The position numbers and the translations under genes were made by a program. Below are positions 8,409-15,563 of a stretch of 30,579 nucleotides of DNA, one piece after another (within the stretch, counting starts at the first letter, position 1; each line of letters begins with the position of its first letter). The stretch is from a virus. Where the stretch lies: IMG/VR virus record IMGVR_UViG_3300019776_000133, positions 1-30,579 of that record. One strand, written 5' to 3'. The notes under the pieces are model-generated. The model did not search any database, was not told where the DNA came from, and saw nothing but the letters and a program-made list of their open reading frames with translations.

Positions 8409-8413
8409 ATTGT

Positions 8414-8437
8414 CTCCAGCGCAATCACTGCGTTAAG
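8414..8437 (-). promoter_or_regulatory. Leader hairpin element, copy 2
   Basis: On the minus strand it reads CTTAACGCA-GTGAT-TGCGCTGGAG. The CGCA/TGCG stem closes a GTGA(T) loop, and the final GGAG is the ribosome binding site of the gene at 8094-8408. Relative to copy 1, two of the four stem pairs change in a compensating way. Confidence 0.6.
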
Positions 8438-8451
8438 AGTTGATAAATAGA

Positions 8452-8466
8452 GGGGTCTTTCACCCC
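8452..8466 (-). terminator. Weak intergenic hairpin
   Basis: GGGGT-GAAAG-ACCCC on the minus strand forms a 5-bp stem, followed by the T-containing stretch TCTATTTATC. A second small inverted repeat (TTGAG-CACCA-CTCAA) lies just before it. The T tract is poor, so this may attenuate rather than terminate, or may only be a leader structure. It sits between the gene at 8500-8943 and the next small head gene. Confidence 0.3.
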
Positions 8467-8499
8467 AAACCATTTATTGAGTGGTGCTCAAATTTTAAC

Positions 8500-8943
8500 T
8501 TAGGCGGGTGCCAAAGTCACGGTAAACGAACCCACGCCAGCAGCACCAGGAGCGCCACTGATCACGAATCCAATACGCGAACCTGCAGCCACATCCAATA
8601 CGCTTGCAGTAGCGGATAGAGTGAGCGTGACAGGCGTTGCGGCAGTTGCTTGCAAAGATGCAGTACCGGAGTGCAGAGCAGTACCAGAACCCAGCGCAGT
8701 GCCGGATGCAGCCTTGTAGAGCGTTGCTGTCACTGCATTGGTTGCAGTGGTATCAACCACGTGGCGAATGTCCTTCACGATCATGCGACGGGCCATAACG
8801 GGGCCGCTGACAGTCAGGAATGCGCCTGTGGTGTTGGTGATTGCAGACCAAGGCAGAGTGACAACGATGAAACCACCGTCATCAGCATCCGTGCCCTGCA
8901 AGCCTGCGGACATATCCGCGTTTTGCTTCAGATTTACAGCCAT
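8500..8943 (-). CDS. Capsid-associated beta-sandwich protein, possible decoration protein
   Basis: The protein has 147 residues. A polar N terminus (AVNLKQNADMSAGLQGTDADDGG) precedes a Thr/Ala/Val-rich beta domain with alternating strands (FIVVTLPW, AVTATLYKAASG, TPVTLTLSATASVLDVAAGSRIGFVISG, GSFTVTLAPA). It is the first gene after the major capsid protein. Its ribosome binding site is AAGGA, about 7 bases upstream. Phages with SU10-type capsids often encode a head-decoration or head-fibre protein here, but I do not recognise this one specifically. A structural role is likely; decoration is inference. Confidence 0.6.
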   Translation of the reverse strand: MAVNLKQNADMSAGLQGTDADDGGFIVVTLPWSAITNTTGAFLTVSGPVMARRMIVKDIRHVVDTTATNAVTATLYKAASGTALGSGTALHSGTASLQATAATPVTLTLSATASVLDVAAGSRIGFVISGAPGAAGVGSFTVTLAPA

Positions 8944-8969
8944 GATTTTTCCTTGTTAAGTAGATTTGA

Positions 8970-8993
8970 GGGGGCAGGCTTGTGGCCCACCCC
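8970..8993 (-). terminator. Stable hairpin after the major capsid gene
   Basis: On the minus strand GGGGTGGGC-CACAA-GCCTGCCCC gives a 9-bp stem that includes two G-T pairs. It lies about 16 bases after the capsid gene's stop codon and is followed by a weak T-poor tract (CTCAAATCTACTT). Hairpins like this after capsid genes often protect or partly terminate the message. Full termination is doubtful. Confidence 0.4.
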
Positions 8994-9009
8994 GTTACTC
9001 AATCAGGGT

Positions 9010-9930
9010 TTAGGAAAGATCGTAAATCGCACCCAATGCCTTGGGGGCGCGGGCTTCGAGGCAGTATTCCACCAGGATTTCGCGCTGCTCGGCATCACCA
9101 GTTTTTGCCAGTTCCACGGTCTGGAACGGACGCAGGTAGGCAACAGCCAACTTATCGGACTGCAGCACGAAGGCTTCGCGGGTAGCTTGGAAGCGATTGG
9201 GGATGGCTTGCAGCGTGCCGAAGTCGGACACGTAGAAGTCAACCGACGCATAGAGCTTGGCATCTTCAGACTTGTCCATGCGAGTGGCATTACCAGTAAA
9301 ACCGGAGAATGTCTGCTTCGCAGTAGGAGGCATCATCAGCGTGTCAGGCTCGCCACCGTTGGTGAAGATTTGCTGCAGCACGTCTTTCACTTGCGACTCA
9401 GTAAAGGCACGTTGAGTACCAGTGCTGTAGCCAGTGTTGCCGGTGTAAGAAGCCAAAGTGCCGCCGTTGCGGTTCACGTTGTCCACACACCAGCCACGCA
9501 GGCCGCGAGACTTGCGGGGAGCAGTTGCGGAAACGTCATTCTGGGTCAGGCCGAATTCCATATCGCGCTTGATTTCGGCAGAAGCCAAAGCCAGTTGATA
9601 TGCCAGTTCGTCCTTGCGGCCAGCAGGGTTCATGGCTTGTTGAGTGCCAGAAACTACAACCTTCTTTGCGGCGATCTGTGTGCGGTTGTTCAGGCGAACA
9701 GTCACGGTCACAGTCTTGGCGGTCAGGTCATCGCCTTCAGCCTGGGCATTGTCAGCAGCCGAGGCCAGTTCTTGCACTTGCCACTCGTGCAAAGTGTTGG
9801 TCGCCTTGGATTTGGCGGCCATGTTCAGCACGGGGGTTTGCGTGGGTGAAATTCTGTAGATTGTGTCCGTGAGGTCCTCGCGATTTCCGATTGCAGCGGT
9901 AGTGAGGAATGTATTGGTGGGTGCAGTCAT
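9010..9930 (-). CDS. Major capsid protein (SU10-like, DUF5309 family)
   Basis: The protein has 306 residues. The N-terminal signature (LTTAAIGNREDLTDTIYRISPTQTPVL) is the typical arm of the SU10/DUF5309 major head protein family, an HK97-fold capsid protein. The segment HEWQVQEL with a following beta strand (KTVTVTVRLNNRTQIAAKKVVVSGTQ), and the C-terminal half with FYVSDFGTLQAIPNRF and DKLAVAYLRPFQTVELAKTGDAEQREILVEYCLEA, fit this family. The order scaffold, capsid, accessory genes is conserved. The ribosome binding site AAGGAA lies 7-8 bases before the ATG, preceded by hairpin copy 3. It forms the icosahedral or elongated shell around the DNA. Confidence is high for the role and good for the family. 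Confidence 0.88.
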   Translation of the reverse strand: MTAPTNTFLTTAAIGNREDLTDTIYRISPTQTPVLNMAAKSKATNTLHEWQVQELASAADNAQAEGDDLTAKTVTVTVRLNNRTQIAAKKVVVSGTQQAMNPAGRKDELAYQLALASAEIKRDMEFGLTQNDVSATAPRKSRGLRGWCVDNVNRNGGTLASYTGNTGYSTGTQRAFTESQVKDVLQQIFTNGGEPDTLMMPPTAKQTFSGFTGNATRMDKSEDAKLYASVDFYVSDFGTLQAIPNRFQATREAFVLQSDKLAVAYLRPFQTVELAKTGDAEQREILVEYCLEARAPKALGAIYDLS

Positions 9931-9942
9931 GTCTGCTTCCTT

Positions 9943-9964
9943 TCAAGCGTCTCTCGACGTTAAG
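9943..9964 (-). promoter_or_regulatory. Leader hairpin element, copy 3 (major capsid gene)
   Basis: On the minus strand it reads CTTAACGTC-GAGA-GACGCTTGA. The CGTC/GACG stem closes a perfect GAGA (GNRA) tetraloop, about 25 bases ahead of the capsid ATG. Stem sequence agrees with copy 1 and the loop lacks the extra T. It may affect expression of the most abundant virion protein. Confidence 0.6.
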
Positions 9965-9966
9965 AA

Positions 9967-10923
9967 TTAAAGAAATTGCGCGAATACGGCGGCGGCGTCT
10001 TCAACCCGGCCTGTCTTACCCAAGCGCTGCATTGCTGCGCTGCGTCCGTCAGGTCGTGAGACTTCGCCCGTACCGCTTTTGATCACCCGCTGAGGTGCCG
10101 CAGAAACCTTCTTGGCTGCTGCATTGGCCTTGCTCATCATCGCGTCGTAAAGCATGGCTTTGCGTCCGAGAATGACTGCGCGGTGATCTGTGATGTTTCC
10201 TACAGCCTCTGGCTCAAAGCCCTGCTCTTGCAGGTACTTGGACAAAGCCTGCTTTTCGGCTGCTGCCTTTGCGGGGTCTTTCCAGTCGGGCAACTTGGCA
10301 AGGAGTTCTTGCTGCTGCGTGCGAACGAATGACTCCATCGCTTTGGTCTGTTCAGCCTGGGCCTGCTGTTGCAGATACTGCTGCTGCTGTAGGTTTTGCT
10401 GAAATGCGGCTTGTCTCTGTTGAAAGAGGTGCTGCTGTTTCAGGTATTCCACAGGATCAGAATCAAGCAACTGCTGCCAATCGATCTTTTGCTGCTCTTG
10501 CAGTGCGCCTTCCAGTTGTGCGGCCATCTTTTGCAAGTTGGCTTGGTACTGTGTGCGCTCTGCTTGAGCCTTTGCGATTTCAGCTTCTGCCGCCTTGCGG
10601 GTTTCAGCGACTTCCATCGTCTTCTTGGTGTAGTCGGACTGTCGTAGCCCGTTCTTGTAGTAGTCGGCCAATTCAGCCTTGGACAGCTTGACTTCCTTGC
10701 CATCGACTTCGATGGTGATAGCCTCACCCTCCTCTGCTGGAGCCTCTTCTACAGCGGGAGATTCTTCCTCTGCTTTCGCTTCGGTCAAATCCGCTATGAC
10801 TTCCTTTTCCAGGTCATCAGCGCTCTTTTCCACCACCTCTGGGGGGGCTAACAAAGCGCTGAAAGCCTGTGCTGCACCGTCTACGTTCAACGGGCCAGTG
10901 GATTCCTGTGCAGGAGTGTCCAT
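9967..10923 (-). CDS. Capsid scaffolding protein
   Basis: The protein has 318 residues. An acidic N-terminal third (EKSADDLEKEVIADLTEAKAEEE) is followed by a short folded motif that includes ADYYKNGLRQSDYTKKTMEV at about 88-107. A very long Gln-, Ala-, Lys- and Glu-rich coiled coil follows (about 110-235). The end is basic, as expected for a scaffold's capsid-binding tail. It lies immediately upstream of the major capsid gene, the standard place for a scaffold. The DYYKNGLRQSDYTKKTMEVAE-type motif is seen in many scaffold proteins of this kind. It should help assemble the procapsid and then leave. Confidence 0.78.
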   Translation of the reverse strand: MDTPAQESTGPLNVDGAAQAFSALLAPPEVVEKSADDLEKEVIADLTEAKAEEESPAVEEAPAEEGEAITIEVDGKEVKLSKAELADYYKNGLRQSDYTKKTMEVAETRKAAEAEIAKAQAERTQYQANLQKMAAQLEGALQEQQKIDWQQLLDSDPVEYLKQQHLFQQRQAAFQQNLQQQQYLQQQAQAEQTKAMESFVRTQQQELLAKLPDWKDPAKAAAEKQALSKYLQEQGFEPEAVGNITDHRAVILGRKAMLYDAMMSKANAAAKKVSAAPQRVIKSGTGEVSRPDGRSAAMQRLGKTGRVEDAAAVFAQFL

Positions 10924-11008
10924 ATTTACCTCGGTCTAAATCCCCACCTCATGGCACTAGGAGGGGTTGCGGCGCTTCTCAGCGGACGCGAATGGCTAAG
11001 TGCCTAGC

Positions 11009-11155
11009 CTAAATTTCAATGAATTCGCTTGTGTTCAATTGGCCTTTGATCTCACCAACAAACACGTTCAGATTGCCGTTGTCACGCAGGATCACTTCCT
11101 GCTCTGGCTTCGGGTGGTACACATGACGCAAGCCGGGATGCTTGCAGGCGCTCAC
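11009..11155 (-). CDS. Small protein with GTG start coupled to the upstream gene (48 aa)
   Basis: The frame encodes 48 residues (SACKHPGLRHVYHPKPEQE… ending in EFIEI). I place the start at GTG 11155 because it overlaps the TGA of the gene at 11152-11451 as GTGA, and GGAT lies about 7 bases before it. The same frame stays open up to an ATG at 11341, but that N-terminal extension lies entirely across the other gene in a different frame and reads as a shadow. The protein is basic in its first third with three His residues. No family is recognised. It is positioned between the SGNH gene and the scaffold. Confidence 0.5.
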   Translation of the reverse strand: MSACKHPGLRHVYHPKPEQEVILRDNGNLNVFVGEIKGQLNTSEFIEI

Positions 11156-11451
11156 TCGATCCAGGAATTGAACCCAGTCTTCAGCTTGTCGAACATCGAC
11201 TGCTGGTGGGCGATCTCCAACTGGGCCAACTTGCCCGTTTCCAGCGTTGTGGTCAGGTGCATCTGCACCTTCTTCAGCAGCATGAGGTATGTCCACAGGG
11301 ACTCTCTTCCGGTACTGTCTCTTGCGGGGCTGCTCTTCCATTGTTCGATTACCTCTTTTTCTATGGCCTCAAACGCTGCAATGAATGCCTCGTTTTCAAG
11401 CACTTCTTTGGCTCGGTTGCCGTTGTAGATTTGTTGTTCAGTGGTTGCCAT
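11152..11451 (-). CDS. Conserved small phage protein (99 aa), head module
   Basis: The protein has 99 residues and looks fully helical: NGNRAKEVLENEAFIAAFEAIE (about 10-31), then KEVIEQWKSSPARDS-TGRE, then LWTYLMLLKKVQMHLTTTLETG. The segment N-G-x-x-A-x-x-V-L-E-N-E-A-F with W-K-S-S-P-A-R-D is a pattern I associate with short proteins near portal/scaffold genes of podoviruses. Their role is not established to my knowledge. The ribosome binding site GGAGGAGG is strong but sits 17-18 bases upstream, on the 3' side of a GC-rich hairpin. Confidence 0.7.
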   Translation of the reverse strand: MATTEQQIYNGNRAKEVLENEAFIAAFEAIEKEVIEQWKSSPARDSTGRESLWTYLMLLKKVQMHLTTTLETGKLAQLEIAHQQSMFDKLKTGFNSWIE

Positions 11452-11476
11452 GTCGTTTCATGTTCCGTTTCCTCCT

Positions 11477-11519
11477 CCCCCACCTACAGACTCGTTAGCT
11501 GTATGCGGGGGGGTGGGGG
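11477..11519 (-). other. GC-rich intergenic hairpin at the SGNH gene boundary
   Basis: On the minus strand CCCCCACC pairs with GGTGGGGG (8 bp) and an inner TACAG/CTGTA stem adds 5 bp around a 9-base loop. The 3' arm runs into GGGGGAGGAGG, the Shine-Dalgarno region of the next gene. No T tract follows, so this is not a classical terminator. It may mask the ribosome binding site or mark the boundary of an inserted gene. Confidence 0.45.
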
Positions 11520-13064
11520 TTAGGCGGTAGCGGTTATCTTGCGAACTGACCAGCGGCCAATCTTCAATGTGGCACCACCAGCGCCGGAGCCAAACACGGA
11601 CACTTGCGACTGCACGTTAGTCAGAGCGCCAAGCGCCACCGTGTCAACAGTGAACGGATTGGTACGCAGGGTCATGGTCAAACTCGCAGGCATTGGCGCG
11701 GCCATGGAGAGGTCGTTTGTCGCATCAAGCTGCATGGTCGTGGCGGTGAAGCTGCTTGATGCTCCTGTTGCACTCAGGTTAAGGCGCACACAACGGGTTG
11801 CCGTGTAGGAACTGAGCGTTACTTCGCACTCAGCCACCAGCACATCGCCACTCGACACGTTCGCTTTCAAGTCGCCAGTGGTGACGCGCAAAGAATCGTT
11901 GTTCGCAGCAAAGGTGCAAACCTCTTGCAGGTCAAATCCAAAGCCGTCAGCACGCGCAACCAGCGTCTCCGTTGTGCTGCCAGCAGTGCCAGTCAAAGAG
12001 CGGGTGAAGCCAGTTCCGGGCGCAGCACCAGTTACAAAAAGCCCGTTGGTCAAGATGTTGGTGCTGGAAGCGGAATATGCCTTGTTGTCCGCATTGCTGG
12101 AAAGCAGTTGATGCGACTCGGGGATAAACAGATTCCACATCCGCGCAAGCTCCGCGCCCATAGGATACGCGCCAATGTTGCGAGGGTGCAGATTGTCGTA
12201 GAGATAATTCGTCAAGCCGCTTGCGGTAGTGCTGGCCGGGTCAACCACCACGGCGGCAAGATCAACCACGAACACGCCGCGTTTCGCATATTGAGTGGAT
12301 GCCTGCTGCCGAATCCAGTCGTTGACCTCCAGCATCTTCCCCTGCGCCGCTACGGAGTACGAGCTATAGGCTGAATTCACGGTTGGTGCGATGACCCACC
12401 AGACGGTCATGCCTGCGGCAATCGCAGAGTTGACAATCGTCAGCCATGCAGCCTTCACATCTGCCACAGCAGCACCAGCTTGGAAAAAGTCGTTTACGCC
12501 GCCTTGAACCAGCAGATGCCCAGCGCCGGATGCAATCGCTAAAGGCAATTGGGTTGCACTGATGTTTGTTCCAGCGCCAGCACCCGTAAGCATTGAGCCA
12601 CCAAGCGACTGGTCACTGACAACGGTCAGGCGGTCTTTGGAAAGTGCCAGCGCCCAAGTAATGTAGCCCTTGGGGTTGCGCTCCGAGATGGTTGCGCCAA
12701 CACTGCGCCACAACGCGCTCACCGAATCGCCAATGATTGCCAATGTGTTTGCGTTGCGAAGCTGCATCACCTGCCCGCTAGGCCCCACCAGCCCGGTGGG
12801 GGTGCCGTCGGAGGCGAGGGAATAAGTCGGTACAGGTCCAACCGTTGTGCTGGTCTGCGTATAAGTCCCAGTACCAGAGCAAGCAATGCTCACGCTCGTA
12901 GAGTTTTGCTTGTACGGGCCTAAAACTTGAACGCCACTCAGGAATGACGTGTAAACCGATCCGCTAGACGTTGTGATCGTTGCAACGCCCTTGCCAGAGA
13001 AAGTTACGGCGTCGTCGTAGTCAAAGGTAAGGCTGAGAACCTGACCGTCTGTAAATGTTGCCAT
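11520..13064 (-). CDS. SGNH/GDSL-type esterase, probable virion-associated deacetylase
   Basis: The protein has 514 residues in three parts. Residues 1-105 form a beta-rich N-terminal domain (GPYKQNSTSVSIACSGTG region). The SGNH hydrolase core spans about 107-320: block I GDS at 112-114 with nucleophile Ser114, block II near Gly155-156, block III G-V-N-D at 189-192, and block V D-N-L-H at 290-293 supplying the Asp/His pair. The C-terminal beta sandwich (about 335-514) looks like a carbohydrate-binding or oligomerisation domain. SGNH enzymes remove acyl groups from lipids or polysaccharides; phage versions often deacetylate host surface glycans. It starts with a TGATG overlap to the portal gene. 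Finding it between portal and scaffold rather than beside the tail fibre is unusual. Confidence 0.8.
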   Translation of the reverse strand: MATFTDGQVLSLTFDYDDAVTFSGKGVATITTSSGSVYTSFLSGVQVLGPYKQNSTSVSIACSGTGTYTQTSTTVGPVPTYSLASDGTPTGLVGPSGQVMQLRNANTLAIIGDSVSALWRSVGATISERNPKGYITWALALSKDRLTVVSDQSLGGSMLTGAGAGTNISATQLPLAIASGAGHLLVQGGVNDFFQAGAAVADVKAAWLTIVNSAIAAGMTVWWVIAPTVNSAYSSYSVAAQGKMLEVNDWIRQQASTQYAKRGVFVVDLAAVVVDPASTTASGLTNYLYDNLHPRNIGAYPMGAELARMWNLFIPESHQLLSSNADNKAYSASSTNILTNGLFVTGAAPGTGFTRSLTGTAGSTTETLVARADGFGFDLQEVCTFAANNDSLRVTTGDLKANVSSGDVLVAECEVTLSSYTATRCVRLNLSATGASSSFTATTMQLDATNDLSMAAPMPASLTMTLRTNPFTVDTVALGALTNVQSQVSVFGSGAGGATLKIGRWSVRKITATA

Positions 13065-15346
13065 CAGTATTCACCCGCCTCGTCTGAAAGTGCAGCATCT
13101 GCCGCATCGTCTTGCTGTTTGCTAACCGTTGCCTGCGCTGAAATCTGAGCCGTCATTAGTTGGACTTCTGCACGCATGCGCTCTATTGCCATCTCATGGG
13201 CACGCTGCAAATCGGCTTGGTGCGCTTCGGTCAAAGCCTGACGCTCTTTAGCCTGCTGCTCCATTTGCTTTGCAAGCGTGTCTTGCTGGGCTTGGAACTC
13301 TTGCTGTTGGCGTGCAAGCTCAATGTCACGCTGCATCTCACGCTGATGCTGTTTGTCTGCAATCTGAGCCTTCATCTGCTCAATCTGCATGGAAGTCTGT
13401 GCTTTGCCCTGCTCTATCTGCATCTGAGCCTGTGCCTTCATCTGCTCAGGATTGGGCTGCGGAGGCTTGGGCGGTGCTTTGGCTGGGTCAGTAAAAAACT
13501 TGTCGCCGTTCTTGAAGCCCAAGAGCTTGGACAGTTCAGCACTTGCCTGATAAATGTTCTCAGGATTCGCCACACCCAGCGGGAATGTCTGTGCCTGCTG
13601 CTGAATCAAGGCCATCAGGTGCTGCACCTTCTGATCCTTATTCCCCATGCCGATACCGACATTGATCGTTACATCAAACTGGTTGCGCCACTCACGCGGA
13701 TCAATGGCCTGCCATCCACCGGACAGCTTCACCATGGCTTCTTTGTCTTGATGCTGACAAACCAGCTTCAGAATCAGCTTGAACAGGTCTGTAAAGCCTT
13801 CAGCGAAGTTCCGCGCAATCATGTCGATTCGCATATCCGCTTTGTTGGTGACGATGTTCGCAGCTGTCGCAGTAGTCTGCAAACCAGAAGCATCGTTACC
13901 CATCGACTGGCGTGACCAACCCGTGCGGTTCTCCAAGTCCTGCTGCATGTACTCCATGAGCTGGTACGACTCACCGGAGTTGCCAAGACCTTGATCCAAC
14001 CGGCCCACTGCCCCTTGTTGCTTGATACGCACCACGCCACCAGGGCGAGATGTCAGCAAGTCATCAAGGTTGACCTGCCCTTCAACGGCAAAGTAGCGGC
14101 CATTGACGTTCAGGTACATGTTGTCCAACTGGCTGCGCAGAATGGACGTTTTGGTGCGCTGGCTTTCCATCGCCAGATCAGCAACAGACAGGCCAAAGAA
14201 CGTATGAGGCAAAGGAACCGGAGTGATAGACACGAAAGGCGTGTAATCCACCTCCTCGTTGTCCAGCAACTCGTTACCGGCCACTGTCACTTTTCGCAAC
14301 TCGACAATGCCATCACCATCAAAGTCACAGCGCAGGTAACCCTCAGTCACCCACACCGTCTTCTGCGCATCGTCCACCGTGATCTCGTTGGACAGATAGG
14401 CGTTTTCGTCGTTCCAGCTTAGGCGCTGGATGCGCTCCATGTTCAGACCTTGGGATTGATCATCACCAGAAAGGTTGTCGACATTCTTGTAACCCATCGA
14501 CTTCAACTCAGACAATGTGCGCTGCACACGATGGCCGCAGAAGCGTGCAGTTTGAATGTCTTTAGCGTTACGGCTGATCAGGAATTCTTCAGGCGGTACG
14601 TTGTCAATCTGAATCTTGCCCGCAGTCTTCACGCGCTTGCAAACAATGTCGTACAGCATCTTGGGCGGCTGGGCCTGAATCTGTGCAAGTTGCTGCTGCA
14701 TACCCATAACGGCCTGTTGTGCCTTGGGGTTTCCCTGTTGAGCCGCTGCCATAGCCTGCTCTAGCTGCATACCCATCTGCTGCATGGCCTGCTGACGCTG
14801 CTCTGCGTCTTCTTCGTCTGGATAGGTGTTCTGTTCGATCACCTCGATCTCTTCATCGTCCAGAATCTGCGCAAGCTCAACGTCACCAAGGCCCTTGTAC
14901 TCTTCCTTGGTTTCCTCGTGGCGCGTGTCCCACCACACCTTCACAATGCCGTTTTTCTGGAGAAGGGCATCCTTCATCCACGTATATGCAATGCGGTGCC
15001 CAGCGTTCTTTTTGAAGAACAGATAGTTCACGTACTCCGTGGCAGACCGGGCCTTCTGCTCATCCTCCGGGCCTTGCGCCTCAAACTCTGCGATCTCATC
15101 GCCACCCGTGAACGTCACCATCAACTGCGGCAGCATTGCTTCAATGGTGTCGCGCACATCAGTAGATACAACGGACGAACGCCCATCAATCTCCGGTGGA
15201 GTCAGATCACCCACAGGCAGGCCGAGGTAGTAATACATCGACTTTTGCCGTGCTGTGGCGAGTTTGGACGTGTTGAAGCCCAAGGACTGACGAAGCTCAC
15301 TCTGAACGAGTGCCTTCAGTTCATCGGCGGTTAGTCCTTTTGCCAT
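13064..15346 (-). CDS. Portal protein (P22-type family)
   Basis: The protein has 760 residues. The N-terminal region (ARQKSMYYYLGLPVGDLTPPEIDGRSSVV followed by TDVRDTIEAMLPQL) is the recognisable start of P22-like portal proteins. A conserved core contains the wing and stem (FDGDGIVELRKVTVAGNELL, MESQRTKTSILRSQLDNMYLN, GWSRQSMGNDASGLQTTATAANIV). From about residue 635 it carries a long Gln/Lys/Met-rich coiled coil that would form the barrel reaching into the capsid. It forms the dodecameric DNA gate. ATG 15346 follows hairpin copy 4 with a short CTGGAA ribosome binding site. Its size and neighbours (TerL upstream, scaffold downstream) fit. Confidence 0.9.
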   Translation of the reverse strand: MAKGLTADELKALVQSELRQSLGFNTSKLATARQKSMYYYLGLPVGDLTPPEIDGRSSVVSTDVRDTIEAMLPQLMVTFTGGDEIAEFEAQGPEDEQKARSATEYVNYLFFKKNAGHRIAYTWMKDALLQKNGIVKVWWDTRHEETKEEYKGLGDVELAQILDDEEIEVIEQNTYPDEEDAEQRQQAMQQMGMQLEQAMAAAQQGNPKAQQAVMGMQQQLAQIQAQPPKMLYDIVCKRVKTAGKIQIDNVPPEEFLISRNAKDIQTARFCGHRVQRTLSELKSMGYKNVDNLSGDDQSQGLNMERIQRLSWNDENAYLSNEITVDDAQKTVWVTEGYLRCDFDGDGIVELRKVTVAGNELLDNEEVDYTPFVSITPVPLPHTFFGLSVADLAMESQRTKTSILRSQLDNMYLNVNGRYFAVEGQVNLDDLLTSRPGGVVRIKQQGAVGRLDQGLGNSGESYQLMEYMQQDLENRTGWSRQSMGNDASGLQTTATAANIVTNKADMRIDMIARNFAEGFTDLFKLILKLVCQHQDKEAMVKLSGGWQAIDPREWRNQFDVTINVGIGMGNKDQKVQHLMALIQQQAQTFPLGVANPENIYQASAELSKLLGFKNGDKFFTDPAKAPPKPPQPNPEQMKAQAQMQIEQGKAQTSMQIEQMKAQIADKQHQREMQRDIELARQQQEFQAQQDTLAKQMEQQAKERQALTEAHQADLQRAHEMAIERMRAEVQLMTAQISAQATVSKQQDDAADAALSDEAGEY

Positions 15347-15351
15347 GTAAG

Positions 15352-15374
15352 TTCCAGCGCATCACTGCGTTAAG
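15352..15374 (-). promoter_or_regulatory. Leader hairpin element, copy 4 (portal gene)
   Basis: On the minus strand it reads CTTAACGCA-GTGA-TGCGCTGGAA. The CGCA/TGCG stem closes a perfect GTGA (GNRA) tetraloop, with the following GGAA acting as ribosome binding site. Stem sequence agrees with copy 2 and loop length with copy 3. Confidence 0.6.
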
Positions 15375-15380
15375 TTAATT

Positions 15381-15563
15381 TCAAGCCGCTCGTAAGTGCG
15401 GCGGTATCAGTTCGGGTATGCGTGACCGAATCCAAGCCCAATAGTGCCCATCTTGCTTGTATCCATGGCACGCATGAAGCGGCACACCGTATTCGTTGAA
15501 CCCCGGCTTACCAGCATTTGCTTGGTTCGCTTTGACCAGACGGATAGTTTCTTCGTATGTCAT
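15381..15563 (-). CDS. Small protein between TerL and portal (60 aa)
   Basis: The protein has 60 residues: an N-terminal helix (TYEETIRLVKANQAN), then an aromatic, His-containing stretch (ACHGYKQDGHYWAWIRSRIPELIPPH). It overlaps the stop of TerL as ATGA and is separated from the portal start by hairpin copy 4. Short proteins between terminase and portal are common in such phages. No domain is recognised and no metal-binding cluster is complete (single Cys, three His). Confidence 0.6.
   Translation of the reverse strand: MTYEETIRLVKANQANAGKPGFNEYGVPLHACHGYKQDGHYWAWIRSRIPELIPPHLRAA

Noticed and set aside
8650-9849. A 399-codon open frame on the plus strand
   Set aside because: It lies antisense to the major capsid gene and its neighbour, is rich in His, Gly, Leu and Ser in the manner of a complement shadow, and has no ribosome binding site.
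11156-11341. Long N-terminal extension (ATG 11341) of the small gene at 11009-11155
   Set aside because: It overlaps a convincing coding gene in another frame, and the GTGA overlap provides a simpler start.
13160-13915. A 251-codon open frame on the plus strand within the portal region
   Set aside because: It is the complement of the Gln/Met-rich coiled-coil end of the portal; its Leu/Cys/His-rich composition is the expected mirror of CAG-rich coding.
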